Shown here piece after piece: positions 1 through 11,496 of a DNA stretch of 64,000 nucleotides. A program made the position numbers and the translations under genes. Origin of the DNA: Bedellia somnulentella (lineage: Eukaryota > Arthropoda > Insecta > Lepidoptera > Bedelliidae); NCBI GenBank assembly GCA_963576735.1, contig OY755187.1, positions 16,306,001 through 16,370,000 of the forward strand. Direction: 5' to 3'. The notes below the pieces were generated by a model. It was given only the letters and a program-made list of their open reading frames with translations, did no database searches and was not told the origin of the DNA. Numbering within the stretch: position 1 is the first letter of the stretch; each line of letters opens with the position of its first letter.

Positions 1-1019
1 TCTTCCATTATGCCTTACTAAATATTTTTTATCAAAAGATAAAACACTGTTCCGCAACAAAGATTTTAAAATGACTTGAATACTCTGAACTTATTACACT
101 GATAATCTATCTCCATAGTACTAATATGATCAAATAGTTATTTTTCGATAAGATAAGGAAAGTAAATGACGATAATTAAGTGATTTAATTGAGATTCCAA
201 AATATTATTTCAACCAAATCGTACAGCTGCTTACAAAATCTGCTATCTGATCTGTGGTGGGAAGCAAGCACCAAACGAAGCTCAGATTATTATTTACAGT
301 GTGACAATAGGGAGATTCCTAGTATACATTACATTTTAATTAATACATCGATCAACCGATAAATGAGTAAAACCTTAGATTAAAAAACGTTAGATAGGTC
401 ATTTACGAGGAAACCGGCGCTTACGAGTGGCACCGATTGCGGCAGATGAACGCACACCACTAGAAATATATCCAAACAACACACTAAGAAATGTATTTGA
501 AATGTAGGCGAGATAGCACATCTTAAAGCAAGCGCTAAAAAGAGATAAACATATTTTCTCTGTACTGTCGTGAAATATGACACTAAGACGACCGTTTGAC
601 AAAGAATAATTAAGACCTATACACACGATTTATTATAAATTATAATTAAAACTTTGTAAATTTATAATACTTAAGAATGATAAGTAATCTCATCATTCCA
701 GTAGTTTTTCTACTATAGTTTGTGCAAAATCTCATCACACACGACGGCATTCTCGATTATTTTGATAAACAAACACGCCAAAACAGGTGAACGATTGCGA
801 CGGCAGCTAGTGCGCGACTGAAGTCAGATGAGCCATTTAGCCGGTTTTTCAAGTGCCACTTATGAGCGCGCATGACTTATCTACGGTTTTTTATTAGTAC
901 ATCTATGTATAAAACTAACACATTTAATAAGTTTTATAAAAGACAGGTACCTACTAAGTTATGTCGTGAAAAGTAATAAAATCTTAATACTGACTAAATT
1001 CTTATTATGAGCCATCTAC
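1..1019. other. AT-rich sequence without a recognisable gene
   Basis: Short open frames on either strand have no recognisable domain or codon character. I see no TIR, LTR or tRNA-like structure. It ends where copia Pol homology begins. Confidence 0.5.
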
Positions 1020-1775
1020 ACTCCTAGTTTAACTTTTAGTTTAGCATTAGAAAAAAGAGAAGATAATGATTCTAAGACAGAAAAGTTTCCATACAGACAA
1101 GTGGTTGGCGCTCTGGCATATCTTATGGTAGGAACTAGACCTGACATAGCATACGCAGTTGGAGTTGCTTCCAGAAAATTAGATAACCCATCAAGTGAGG
1201 ATATTGTCAAAGTGAAACGAATTTTGAGATATCTAAAAGGAACTTTGGATTGGGGTTTGATCTACAAACGAAAGTCTGATGCGAAGCTTAGATGCTACAG
1301 CAATTCGGATCATGGTGGAGATTTAGAAACAGGGAAATCCACATCAGGGATGATCTGTACATACGCTGGAGGTATTATTTCGTGGAAGAGTAATAGACAG
1401 GCTTCTGTAGCCACATCGAGCACTGAAGCAGAAGTCGTTGCCGCGAGTGAGACTGCACGAGAAATAATCTGGCTCAGAAGACTTTTCGAGAGCATCGAGC
1501 ATACAAAGGAGAAGCCTATGTTGTATATCGATAACAAATCTGCTATCAAGTTGGCAAGGAACCCGCCGTATGAGAACCATAGCAGAACCAAGCACATAAG
1601 AATCCGCGAGTTCTTCATCAGAGAAGTTGTGACGGACGGTGTGCTGGACGTGGCGAAAGTTTAGTCAGAATTTCAATTGGCTGACATGATGACAAAGCCG
1701 CTGTACAGGCCTAGGCTGACGATGCTTTGCAAGAGAATTGGTATGTTTGGAAGAGAAGACACTATCACCGGCTGA
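1020..1775 (+). pseudogene. Ty1/copia Pol 3' fragment (RT end plus RNase H)
   Basis: The frame encodes the tail of a copia-type reverse transcriptase (VGALAYLMVGTRPDIAYAV) followed by RNase H. The RNase H landmarks STEAE and YIDNKSA are visible. The first acidic block reads SNSDHGGD instead of the usual DADW-like form, so the first catalytic Asp environment looks degraded. A TAG at 1662-1664 interrupts the frame just before the conserved LADMMTKPL tail, which continues in the same frame to TGA at 1773. Gag, protease, integrase and most of RT are absent and no LTR is seen. It is a dead, 5'-truncated copy, unrelated in sequence to the intact copia element at 33.5 kb. Confidence 0.85.
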
Positions 1776-1884
1776 ACTTGAAAAAGAGAGAAGATGTTAA
1801 GATATAAGACCTGCTTCGTCAAGTTAAATGTTAAGCTCTATGGTTGGCTTGACATAGCCGATTTTTGTTTGAGTGACAAGTTTA

Positions 1885-3050
1885 TAAACAAAGTATTCTT
1901 CATATCTCAGTCTGATTACATTGCAAACATGAGTAATGAAAATTTAATTCGGTATAAAATAATTCTCGCTCGGTCAAAAAGGCTTTTTAAGAAGAAAAAA
2001 TGTTACAGTTGGAAAAAGTATTGTTTATCCTTATCTCCATTTTCGCGTCCTTCTTTAGTGTGGCGCAATATTCTTTGTTTTAGGCGTGGTTGTATCCAAC
2101 AAAATCACTCCTCTATATCTCATCAGATAGCTGAAGAATTTTTTGATAAGCTTGCTCCCCCATTCGTACCCAATTTTGAAGATACTCCATTATTTTCAAG
2201 TTCTTCGATTCCAATCGTTCACCCTTTAGATGCTGATTTTTCCATGTGTGAACTAGAAGCAGTGCTTGCTTATGTCAAAGACTCTGCCCCGGGGGTGGAT
2301 AGATTCCCGTATTCTTTTATAACAAAAGCTGGTCTACAAAGTCAAATTTATCTGTTAAATATTTTAAATTATAGTTTTCGATCAGGGAATATTCCTTTCT
2401 CATGGAAGACTCAAATAGTTATACCTATTCCTAAACCTGGCAAGTCTCCTAACCATCCTAATCACTTCCGTCCAATTGCTCTTTTATCAGTAATAGCTAA
2501 AATTTTGGAGCACCTCATCAAAAACAGACTTAAATGGTTTGTTGAAAATAAAAATATACTTTCATCTACGCAATATGGATTCCGTAAGGGATTCAGTACT
2601 ATGGATAGTCTAAGCATATTTGTCACCGATATCCGTCTAGCTTTTAGTAAAAACTCCTCGGTTGTTGCTGCTTTTCTTGATGTCTCAGCAGCATATGATA
2701 ATGTGCTGTTACCCATTCTGACACAAAGATTATTAAAATTAAACATTCCTCAAAAAAATGTATTTTGTATCATGTCACTTCTCATTGAAAGATCTCTTTG
2801 CCTTCGAACACCTGGTGATTTGTTTGAACCTAGGAAAACGTGGAGAGGTCTTCCTCAGGGCTCAGTCTTGTGTTCAATTCTGTACAGTCTGTACACCTCT
2901 GCTCTTCACACTTCTCTTAATTATGACTGTCGGATCCTGCAATACGCCGATGATATAGCTTTGTATATAGATTCAGCTTCGATAGAAAATGCTATTCCTT
3001 CAGTACAAATCTCTCTTTCTTCGTACAGCCATCAAATAACAGTGTTACAA
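1885..3050 (+). pseudogene. RNase H-group LINE A, 5' part: reverse transcriptase
   Basis: The frame carries the linker before RT (SRPSLVWRNI) and the RT core: SAPGVDRFPYSF, FRPIALLSV, the first catalytic block FLDVSAAYD, GLPQGSVL and the YADD box (LQYADDIALY). There is no endonuclease, so the copy is 5'-truncated in the linker. Coding similarity stops near 3030-3050, where another LINE begins. It resumes at 7764 with KFLGVILASKL, the conserved segment that normally follows about 50 residues after YADD. The gap implies about 150 bp was lost with the insertion. The same LINE family occurs at 23.4-26.9 kb. The open frame can be read from 1794, but the first about 30 codons do not look like LINE sequence. 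Confidence 0.85.
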
Positions 3051-3703
3051 ATAAGACGATAGATGTCGCACATAAAACATCTGCTCCAAGTATTTAATTT
3101 GAAAAGTGATAATTTAGCAATAGTTATTGGTTTTTTTTTGGAAATTCAAAGTCGTAAATGTGTAAATAAATAGTACAAGTGTTATCTATTTGAAAAAGTT
3201 CGGTTTAATGGGTTTTGTTCAACCATCACATAATAGTGTTAAAACCAGGACCTAATTACATAAATTTAAAACTTTTCATTAGTTAAAAAACCTTCTATAA
3301 CATATTCTCCATTTAGTTAACAAAAGTGAATACCTAAGTACAGTGACAATTGTGTTTTTAATAGATAATATCAGTATTAATTATTAAGAAATCGCGAAGT
3401 GTCGGTCAGTGTAAAAAAGTCTTACTGAGTATTTTCGCTAACTAGCGTCAGAATTAATGTTTTGGATATCGAAAAACAAATCATAAAGGTACTGAACTGA
3501 CTATTTCGCTGTTTGTCGTAGTGTAACATTGGCCCAGTGCATAACGGCTAAGACATTACTTACAAGTGTCGCGGTTCAATCCTCAACCAATAATCGTCTT
3601 TTTGTATTTTATTAAGTTTGAATTTCACATCGGCCTGTATAAATACGACTCTGATTTTTTCTAAGGGTAAATAGTCTAAATAAGATACGAGCTATTTGCA
3701 ACA

Positions 3704-4612
3704 ATGAATAATATGCGACGTACACCAACGAAACTAATTTCGACCACCTCAGACGACGAAAACACGCGAAATTCTCATCCGCAGAATAACAGCAACAAGC
3801 GGAAAAATAAGCGCTAAGCCTCTTCTTCTCCGCTTGCTGAATCTGAAGCGATTACCCCCGAAAATATTAGGGAAATAATTAAAACAGAGATAACTGAGGC
3901 TTTTAGTAGCATCGGTAATACTATGGCGGGCATTTTAAGTGAATTTCGAAGTGTAAAAGGTGAAATAAGCGAAATGAAGGCATCAATGGAATTCATGAAT
4001 GATAAATATGAAAAACTTTTAAATGAATCAAGCATTACGAAAACGGATATAAAAGAATTAAAAGATGATAATATGCAAATCAACACAAATATGAGAGATC
4101 TTTTGACCCGTGTAAATAACTTGGAACAACAAGCTCGTATGAGTAATGTTGAAATACAATGTGTTCCCGAAAACCGCAATGAAAATCTTGTTTCATTAGT
4201 CACCCAAATAGGATTAGCAGTTAAAGTCAACATTGAGCGGGAAAATATTATTAATTGTACGCGTACAGCTAAAAACAACCGCCTCAGCACTCGTCCTAAA
4301 TCAATTGTGGTGCAGCTAAGTTCATCTCATTTGCGTGATACGTTACTGGCTGCTGTGATCCAATATAACAAGTCAAACAGCTCCAACAAACTAAACACGA
4401 GCCATATTGGGATTACAGGAGATAAGTTGCCAATTTTTGTTACTGAACACCTCTCACCCGCAAACAAATACTTACACGCAGCAGCAAGAGCTAAGGCAAG
4501 AGAATTGGGATACAAGTATGTCTGGGTTAAAAATGGACGCATTTTTATGCGAAAGGACGACAACGCCCCTTACAAACTAATTAGGGATGAAGACTCTCTG
4601 AAGATTGTGTAA
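3704..4612 (+). pseudogene. LINE ORF1 protein with coiled coil and FP-like C-terminal domain
   Basis: The ATG at 3704 opens a frame that stops at TAA 3815-3817 and then continues in phase to 4612, so one nonsense codon follows residue 37. The N-terminus is polar and basic. Residues about 75-140 form a heptad-rich coiled coil (KGEISEMKASMEFMNDKYEK, then LKDDNMQINTNMRDLLTRVN). The C-terminal about 100 residues (VTEHLSPANKYLHAAARAKA, then YKYVWVKNGRIFMRKDD) resemble the C-terminal domain shared by many insect LINE ORF1 proteins and the baculovirus FP protein family. The role would be RNA binding and assembly of the retrotransposition RNP. An internal ATG at 3923 could still give a 229-residue product that keeps coiled coil and C-domain. 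Confidence 0.7.
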
Positions 4613-4636
4613 ATTGTTTTGGCTTTATATGTTTGA

Positions 4637-7537
4637 TTGTATTCTATACTTCTTTTTCTTTTAAAATTCGCAGAATTAAATATATTCACTCTAAGAATTT
4701 ATTACCAAAATTCTAGAGGACTAAAAACAAAAACTCATGATTTTTATCAAAATGTATTATGTTCTGATTATGATGTCATTATTATTACTGAAACATGGTT
4801 AAATTCCAGTATTTTTAATAATGAACTCTTTGATGGTAGATATTGTGTGTTTAGACGAGATAGGTTTACAACTAAATATGGTTATATGAATGATGGCGGG
4901 GGGGTGCTGATTGCTGTAAAGCAATCTCTCCGACCTATTCGCCACAGTGACTGGGAATCAGAAAATGAAGACCTTTGGATAACTTTAGGTAATTCAGGGA
5001 ATTCAAAATCAAAAAGATTAGCTTTATGTGGTATCTATCTCAGATCTCCAATAGATATGCAAACATTAAACAATTTTTTAATAAATTGTAATAAAATATA
5101 TGAACAATATTTACATCATGATGATAAACTTTGTATCATTGGAGATTTCAATATGGGTAATATGAACTGGAGCACATCAGTTTCATCAACTCATAATACT
5201 TGCTATCAATCAAACTTATGTAACACCTTGACTGACTTTGTTAATATTAATAATCTCCTTCAGTGTAACAAAATAAAAAACCGTTATGGTAAGGTATTGG
5301 ACCTTGTTCTATGTAACTTAGAATGTAATGTCAATGAGTCATGTCATGCATTATCGAAAATCGACGCTTACCATCCCCCACTTGAAATCGCAATTAATTA
5401 CAACATTCCCAAAAACCTAATCCCTAATCCCAATCACTTAAAGCCCAACTTTTATAAAGCAGACTACATTTCAATAAATCAATATCATGAGGGAATTGAT
5501 TGGGTCTCTGAATTTGGTAGTCATAATATTGACTGCATGGTTCATATTTTTTACAAGCACATTGACTACACATTAGAAAAATTTGTCCCGAAGACACGAG
5601 TAAAACGGAAACACTTTCCACCGTGGTTCACGGAGAACCTTTTAAATCTACTAAACGAAAAGTATAAGTTGCGAAAAAGATTCAAGATCTACAATAATCC
5701 ATTAGATAAAATTTCATTAAACATTGTAAGTAAACGTTGCCAAAAACTAGCAGTATCGTGTTATAAAGACTATATATGTATGGCCGAGGAAAATATAAGA
5801 AAAAATCCCAAAGCGTTTTGGTCCTTTTTAAAAGCAAAACGTGGAAACGGAAGCACTCTACCCGCAAATATGTCGAATGGAGTAATATCGTCATCAGATG
5901 GTAACAAAATATGTGAATATTTCTCATCTGTATACTCTAAAGAGCAAGTTATTCTGCAAAAATATATAATTATAAATTCTCCGAATGACTGCCCAGGCTT
6001 ACCATTTATATCTGTAGAAGATGTTCTGAAAAAACTTAAAAGTATTTGCTTATCAAAGGGAGCTGGTCCAGACGGGGTTCATCCATTATTTGTTTCCAAA
6101 TGCTGTAGTAACTTGTGTATTCCACTACATATCATTTATAATAAATCGCTTAGTTATGGTACTTTTCCGACAAGATGGAAGACCGCCATGGTAGTTCCTA
6201 TTCCCAAAGGTGGTGTTAGTTCGAATGTAAAAGATTATAGACCAATATCAATTCTATCTATATTTCCGAAAATATTTGAATCGCTTATATGTCCTTTTAT
6301 GCAACACTATTTAAAAAAATACTTAAATGTACATCAACATGGTTTTATGACTGGCAGATCTACTAGTACCAACTTAGCTTTATTCATTGAAGATTTATCC
6401 CAGTCAATGGACAACCAGAAACAAGTGGATGCTATATATACTGACGTTTTAAAAGCGTTTGATAGGGTTCCACACGATATTCTTATGGCTAAACTTATGT
6501 CGTACGGGTTCAGCGGAGCATTATTATTGTGGTTTGATTCTTATTTGAAAAAACGCATATTTTTTACAGCTATTAACGGATATTTTTCGCGTTCAAGGGA
6601 TATCACCTCCGGAGTACCTCAAGGCTCTCACCTAGGTCCTATTCTATTTAATTTATTTATCAACGACGTAACTGAATGTTTCCTGAACTCGACACCGTAT
6701 CTCTACGCAGATGATTTGAAATTTACTCGGGTGATAGATAACACAACGGATTCAGTGGCTTTGCAAGAAGATTTGAATCGACTAGATGATTGGTGCAGGT
6801 CAAACAGAATGGACTTGAACATAAAGAAGTGCCTACACATAAAGTTTACTCGAAAAATTAAAATTATAGAAACACACTATTTGTTAAGAAACAATATTCT
6901 CGAGGAAGTGAGTGAAATAAAAGATCTCGGTGTTATGCTTGACAGCAAACTTACTTTTGTGCCACATATCGACAATGTTGTTAAGAATGCTTCAAAGATG
7001 TTGGGCTTTGTAATGAGAAGCGGTAAGGAATTTAAAAATGTATTTACTTTACTATGCCTTTACAGAAGTCTTGTTTTGTCTATGATCGAATACTGCAGCG
7101 TAGTATGGAGACCTCATTACTCTAACCATTCACTGAGAATAGAACGTGTTCAAAAAAGATTTATGTGGTATCTTTCAAACAAGTTTAATACAAACTCGTC
7201 AAAGTTTGATTCATACACATCGCGTTTGTCATATTTTAAACTATCATCATTAAATTGTCGATTAAAACTTTTGGATTTGATATTTCTATACAAAATTATC
7301 AAAGGCAATCTTGACTGCCCCTCGTTACTATCTAAATTCTGTTTTAGTTTTCCTTCCAAATATGCCAGACATAAGATAACACCCTTGCGCCCTCCTCTTC
7401 GCAGAACTGTCCATGGTACCCATTCCCCTGTTCCTAGACTATGTAAATTGTTAAACGAGTCTTGTTCTGTTGTCGACATTCATGCTGACTCATTGACAAC
7501 TTTTAAATCTGCACTCAATCGCTTTTACGAACATTAA
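4637..7537 (+). CDS. LINE ORF2: AP endonuclease plus reverse transcriptase
   Basis: This uninterrupted frame of about 960 codons follows ORF1 by 24 bp. The N-terminal endonuclease starts at IYYQNSRGL and includes TETWL, the GDFNMGNMNW block and a D-A-Y-HPPL block in place of the usual S-D-H. RT blocks in order: KGAGPDGVHPLF, YRPISILS, the first catalytic block YTDVLKAFDRVPH, SGVPQGSHLGPILF and YLYADDLKF. The C-terminus has no RNase H. No ATG lies at the open-frame start (it begins at a TTG), so the true start is uncertain and may use reinitiation or a non-AUG codon after ORF1. The frame itself shows no stops or shifts, so the copy decayed little after insertion. Confidence 0.85.
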   Translation: MYSILLFLLKFAELNIFTLRIYYQNSRGLKTKTHDFYQNVLCSDYDVIIITETWLNSSIFNNELFDGRYCVFRRDRFTTKYGYMNDGGGVLIAVKQSLRPIRHSDWESENEDLWITLGNSGNSKSKRLALCGIYLRSPIDMQTLNNFLINCNKIYEQYLHHDDKLCIIGDFNMGNMNWSTSVSSTHNTCYQSNLCNTLTDFVNINNLLQCNKIKNRYGKVLDLVLCNLECNVNESCHALSKIDAYHPPLEIAINYNIPKNLIPNPNHLKPNFYKADYISINQYHEGIDWVSEFGSHNIDCMVHIFYKHIDYTLEKFVPKTRVKRKHFPPWFTENLLNLLNEKYKLRKRFKIYNNPLDKISLNIVSKRCQKLAVSCYKDYICMAEENIRKNPKAFWSFLKAKRGNGSTLPANMSNGVISSSDGNKICEYFSSVYSKEQVILQKYIIINSPNDCPGLPFISVEDVLKKLKSICLSKGAGPDGVHPLFVSKCCSNLCIPLHIIYNKSLSYGTFPTRWKTAMVVPIPKGGVSSNVKDYRPISILSIFPKIFESLICPFMQHYLKKYLNVHQHGFMTGRSTSTNLALFIEDLSQSMDNQKQVDAIYTDVLKAFDRVPHDILMAKLMSYGFSGALLLWFDSYLKKRIFFTAINGYFSRSRDITSGVPQGSHLGPILFNLFINDVTECFLNSTPYLYADDLKFTRVIDNTTDSVALQEDLNRLDDWCRSNRMDLNIKKCLHIKFTRKIKIIETHYLLRNNILEEVSEIKDLGVMLDSKLTFVPHIDNVVKNASKMLGFVMRSGKEFKNVFTLLCLYRSLVLSMIEYCSVVWRPHYSNHSLRIERVQKRFMWYLSNKFNTNSSKFDSYTSRLSYFKLSSLNCRLKLLDLIFLYKIIKGNLDCPSLLSKFCFSFPSKYARHKITPLRPPLRRTVHGTHSPVPRLCKLLNESCSVVDIHADSLTTFKSALNRFYEH

Positions 7538-7732
7538 TCTTTTATTTTTATTTTTTCTTTAACAACTGTTTCTTTAGTATAAGTATATTTTTGAATAGGT
7601 AATGTGTAATATTCAGTGGTTTTAATATTTTGTGCAAGTGGTGCATACCTATAATTGGTTTTGCAATTAGCTACTCTGTAAACTTTGTCTTATAATTAAT
7701 GCGTGTATTATTGTAAAAACTGTTGGTATGCC

Positions 7733-7763
7733 ATAAATAAATAAATAAATAAATAAATAAATT
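7733..7763 (+). repeat. (TAAA)n 3' tail of the nested LINE
   Basis: About seven TAAA units end the 3' UTR. The next base resumes the reading frame of LINE A. This sharply marks the 3' boundary of the inserted element. Confidence 0.85.
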
Positions 7764-9269
7764 AAATTTCTTGGAGTAATCCTAGCTTCAAAACTTAATG
7801 GTAAATTACATATAGACTACGTCGTGAAAAAATGCGCTAAAAACATCAATAATCTTATGGCTCTTTCTGGAGTGTGGTGGGGTGCCCACCCTTATACGAT
7901 GAAACTAATATATAATGCCCTTATTCGTAGTGTCTTAGATTATGGAGCTTTTTTATTAGAACCATGCAGCAAGATTGCTTTAAGAAGATTAGAGAAAATT
8001 CAGTCTGTATGTTTACGCATAATTTCTGGATGCATGAAAAGCTCTCCAATTAATGCTCTTCAAGTTGAGTGTGGTGACCCCCCGCTTATTCCGCGGCGCC
8101 AATATCTAGCTGATATATTTATATATAGAGCTTTTTCCCGTGCCGAACATCCGTTATTTGAAATACTAAAATCATTAAATATTCAATGTCGAAACAATAC
8201 ATTTTGGCGCTGTAAAATGATTCCCCCTATTATCAATCCATTTCGTAAATTAGAAGAATATGAAAGTAGTTTCCCGGTAATTCGTAGTAAGAAACTTCCC
8301 CTTTATGATTATCCTTATTCCACTATTACATTTAAACCGAATATTCTTTTTAACATTGGAATTGAGAATAATTGCACCGTGGCCAATAATATTTTTAATA
8401 TAAAGCTACATTCCTCGTGGCCCGACTGGCATCATTTTTATACAGATGCGTCTAAAATAACAAATTCTTCTTTTGTTGGTGCAGCATTTTATTATCAAAA
8501 TAGCAAAATTGAAATCAAATTTAAATGTCCTCCCGGTTCCTCAGTTTTTACTGCGGAATGCATTGCCGTATTAGAGGCATGTATCTTTATTCAAAATCAT
8601 GATAATATTAATCGAGCCGTTGTCTTCACTGACTCTCAGAGCTGCCTTTCAAGTCTGTATCAGTCCCCTTTTAACAATAAAACGCAAAGTCGTATCATAT
8701 TTGATATTAAATATACTTTACTGAAGTGTTACGAAAATGGCAAGGAAGTGCAATTAGTTTGGATTCCCAGTCATGTTGGCATTGTTGGAAATGAACGAGC
8801 GGACATTTTAGCAAAATCTGCCGTTGGGGATGATTCGAGCTCATCAAAACATCTTGTATATCACTGCTATGATCTTCTTTCCTCTCCAAAGACTGATCTT
8901 ATTGATTGTTGGTCTAAACATTGGCAAAATTCTAGTCTTTCTAAAGGTCGATGGTACGCGTCCATTCAACCTGAAATTCCTAGAAATACACGGTTCTTTA
9001 AATTTAAAAAGATAACTAAAACGATAACATCAGTACTAATAAGAATGCTTATTAGTCATTGTTGTACCCCCGTATTCCTTAATAAACTTCGAATTCGTGA
9101 TTCTGCTCTTTGCGAGTGCGGCATGGAGGACGGCGACTTAGACCACATATTTTTTAATTGTCCTATATTCGGTTTAGATTCCATCTATCCAAACCTAACT
9201 AGGTTGGCATGGGGGATGCCAATAAAAGGAGCGAAGCGAGCAATGAGAGGTTTTCTTTTTGAGAAATAA
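7764..9269 (+). pseudogene. RNase H-group LINE A, 3' part: RT tail, RNase H, zinc knuckle
   Basis: The frame starts with KFLGVILASKL and runs through the RT thumb region to an RNase H domain. Its catalytic residues are visible: FYTDASK, ECIAVLEA, VFTDSQS and ERADILAKSA. It ends with a Cys-His motif (CECGMEDGDLDHIFFNCP) typical of these LINEs. The stop at 9267-9269 is followed by an A-run (9270-9279), the presumed poly(A) tail. This half is open over 480 codons, but it is separated from its RT core by the 4.7-kb insertion upstream. RNase H would degrade the RNA strand during target-primed reverse transcription. Confidence 0.85.
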
Positions 9270-9279
9270 AAAAAAAACA

Positions 9280-10192
9280 TAGTTTCCTAGAGCTCTGTAG
9301 ATGGCGTTGATATAACTACGTTACTTACTTAAATTTTCGACGTGACAACGTCTTCAATTAGGTTGCGGCTGGGAGTCACTTATGAAAAAGTGTAACGCAC
9401 GGTAACGTTACGATGAGTCACCGAACGAAAGAGAGGCCCGCCGAATGCCTTGCCTCTCTCTCCCACTCAACTATGATCGGTCTGCCGCGTGCGCAGCACT
9501 AGACAAATGACTTGCCAATTCGGTATGCAAAGTTTTACTAAAGTGATGCTGATTACAAAACCATTTCGAGATATTGTGGTTATAAACAATATTTTCTTGA
9601 AATTATATCAATTGAAGCTAAGATGACTGTTATTTATCAAAAAAATGTTACAGTGTTTGATCTTCAATGCTGTTTTAAAGACATACAGTTTTGTAGTTTA
9701 TTAATAATATATCGAAAATCATAAGTTTGTTTAGTATAATATCGTAATAATTTCATTTGACATCACAAATTCATATTATGTTTTGCAATCAGCAACATTT
9801 TTATAAAACATTTCGCTTCATTTGCTTGTCGCTACGTGATTTTATCAATCGATGACGTCATAAAGTACACAAGTTGAACAATCTTTAAAAAATCATTACT
9901 TTACGATTACTCATTTTAAATGGAAAATATTTAAATTAGTCTTTTATTTTCTTGTTTAACATCGAATAAAAATATTTAATAAATACCAAAAAAAAAACTT
10001 CGCATACCGAATTGTTGAAATCACTCAGATAGGAATTAGTTAAGTTTAAGTTTACATGTACAATGTTTTAGTAAACAAAATATATTTCTATAGTTACTAG
10101 GTGGCATGGGACCGTCGGATGCCAATAAAAGGAGCGAAGTGAGCAATTGCCTGATTCTCAGATATTAATTTATCGTTGAACGATTTATTCTA
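9280..10192. other. Non-coding AT-rich sequence with short repeated motifs
   Basis: No gene is seen. An 8-bp stem (AGAGAGGC/GCCTCTCT) lies near 9431-9463. The segment around 10100-10145 (GGCATGGG...GATGCCAATAAAAGGAGCGAAG) resembles 9203-9240 in the LINE A 3' end. The sequence from 10147 reappears, diverged, at 12134-12310 without the SINE. Confidence 0.45.
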
Positions 10193-10555
10193 ATAATAAA
10201 GCGACATGATAGTCCAGTGGGTAGAACACCCGCCCGAAAAACAGAAGGGCGTGAGTTCCAATCCTGGGACGGGCCTACACCAATTTGTCTTTTCTAAAGT
10301 CATATGTGTGGTTAATTTATCATGGTTGCTAACGGTGAGGGAAAACATCGTGAGGAAACCCACATGGCTGAGTTGTACTTAGTCATGTGACAGTGTATTC
10401 GTACAAAACGGCGATAGGCCTGCCCCCTATCACGTGAGCACACTGTCTAAGCAAAACGTGGGTACCTTCTCTGGACTAAACTAGATGGCGCTTGCCATGT
10501 GAGTTCAGGAGTATTGGGATAAACGGCGGGAACGTTTATGTTATGTTTATGTTAT
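10193..10555 (+). mobile_element. tRNA-headed SINE with 11-bp target duplication
   Basis: The head has an A-box-like (TAGTCCAGTGGGTAGAAC) and a B-box-like (GAGTTCCAATCC) motif, so it is tRNA-derived. The body ends in ATGTT-type repeats. GATTTATTCTA occurs at 10182-10192 and again at 10556-10566, and the paralogous segment at 12134-12310 lacks the SINE. Other copies lie at about 32925-33236 and 61088-61437, both on the minus strand. Confidence 0.85.
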
Positions 10556-10918
10556 GATTTATTCTACAAATATCTCAACAAGCGTTGTTATGCAATTTGT
10601 TATGTTATTTATTATTCTTTGAATATACTTGTTGGTTCACCTAAACGCGTGATTGATTCTACACAAAACTGCAAAGGAGTTACAGTCCTGATTTTAGAAA
10701 ACTTAAATTGTTAACGATTTTTATTGTGAAAAAACATATCTAAATACCTATTTTGTTTGAAAAAAAGTATGTTCAAGAAATTTTTCGTTCAAAAAATTTT
10801 TGGAAAAATGTTTTAGTCCTCGAGTATTAGCGTTCAAAAGTTCGAAAAATCACCAAGTATCGGAGCGCAAACGGACGTGACTTTAGGACGATTGAATATG
10901 AAAAAAATATATTTTCAC

Positions 10919-11320
10919 GCGCGAGAGGCGCGCGCTGGCAGTAAGAGCCAACATGATCGCCCGTAGGTTCGCACGATGTACAGGTGCAGTAAAGGTAACT
11001 CTGTTCAGAGCCTACTGCACTTCACTTTACACGTGCGCTCTATGGGCTAATCATACGAAGCGGCAGTATCATGCACTTAGAGTGCAATATAATGAAGCTT
11101 TCAGGGTGTTGATGGGGCTGCCCCGCTTCTGCAGCGCATCAGGCATGTTTGCCGAAGCGCGAGTAGCGTGCTTCTACGCCACCATGCGCGCCCGCGCCGC
11201 CTCCCTGCTGCAGAGGGTGCGGGCCAGCCCCAACAACATCCTGCAAGCTATTGCGGATAGGGTGGATTCGCCTTATATATGGCATTGTATTGACCTTCAA
11301 TGTAAATATAATAGTTAGGT
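10919..11320 (+). pseudogene. LINE D 3' coding fragment
   Basis: The frame encodes ERRALAVRANMIARRFARC followed by SASGMFAEARV, the C-terminal region of the non-LTR family seen more fully at 62081-62905. RT and endonuclease are missing, so this is a strongly 5'-truncated copy starting near 10915. The 3' UTR ends around 11410 with GAATAAAGATTTATT. I could not assign a clade from this piece alone. Confidence 0.75.
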
Positions 11321-11392
11321 AAAAGTAGTATTAAGTATTTTTTAAGGTGTCTAACATAGTTGATAAGTCTTGTTACTAACAATATGAGCCCT

Positions 11393-11424
11393 GTTGCATT
11401 GAATAAAGATTTATTCAATGCAAC
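11393..11424. repeat. Perfect hairpin, 14-bp arms, 4-nt loop
   Basis: GTTGCATTGAATAA is followed by loop AGAT and its exact inverse. The right arm ends one base before the next palindrome. The hairpin includes the LINE D 3' end. Confidence 0.9.
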
Positions 11425-11460
11425 ATTACGTAAACAATATATATATATTGTTTACGTAAT
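11425..11460. repeat. 36-bp perfect loopless palindrome
   Basis: ATTACGTAAACAATATAT is followed directly by its exact reverse complement. It abuts the hairpin at 11393-11424, so two cruciform-capable structures lie end to end. Confidence 0.92.
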
Positions 11461-11496
11461 TTTTCCATAGATTAACATTGTAATTTTTTATTGGTT

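Larger units (their letters stand above)
3051..7763 (+). mobile_element. CR1/jockey-like LINE inserted in LINE A
   Basis: This is a near-complete non-LTR element with about 650 bp of leader, ORF1 (3704-4612), ORF2 (4637-7537), a 3' UTR and a (TAAA)n tail at about 7733-7763. It separates the RT half (ends about 3050) from the RNase H half (starts 7764) of LINE A on the same strand. I could not define a clean target duplication, in keeping with target sequence lost at the 5' junction. The CR1/jockey grouping rests on EN-RT architecture without RNase H and a short microsatellite tail. The exact clade is uncertain. Confidence 0.75.

Noticed and set aside
1794..1885. LINE A protein start at 1794
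   Set aside because: The first codons have no similarity to the LINE linker and the element is 5'-truncated; the ATG is fortuitous.
10193..10290. Functional tRNA gene
   Set aside because: It is the head of a SINE with three copies and a target duplication.
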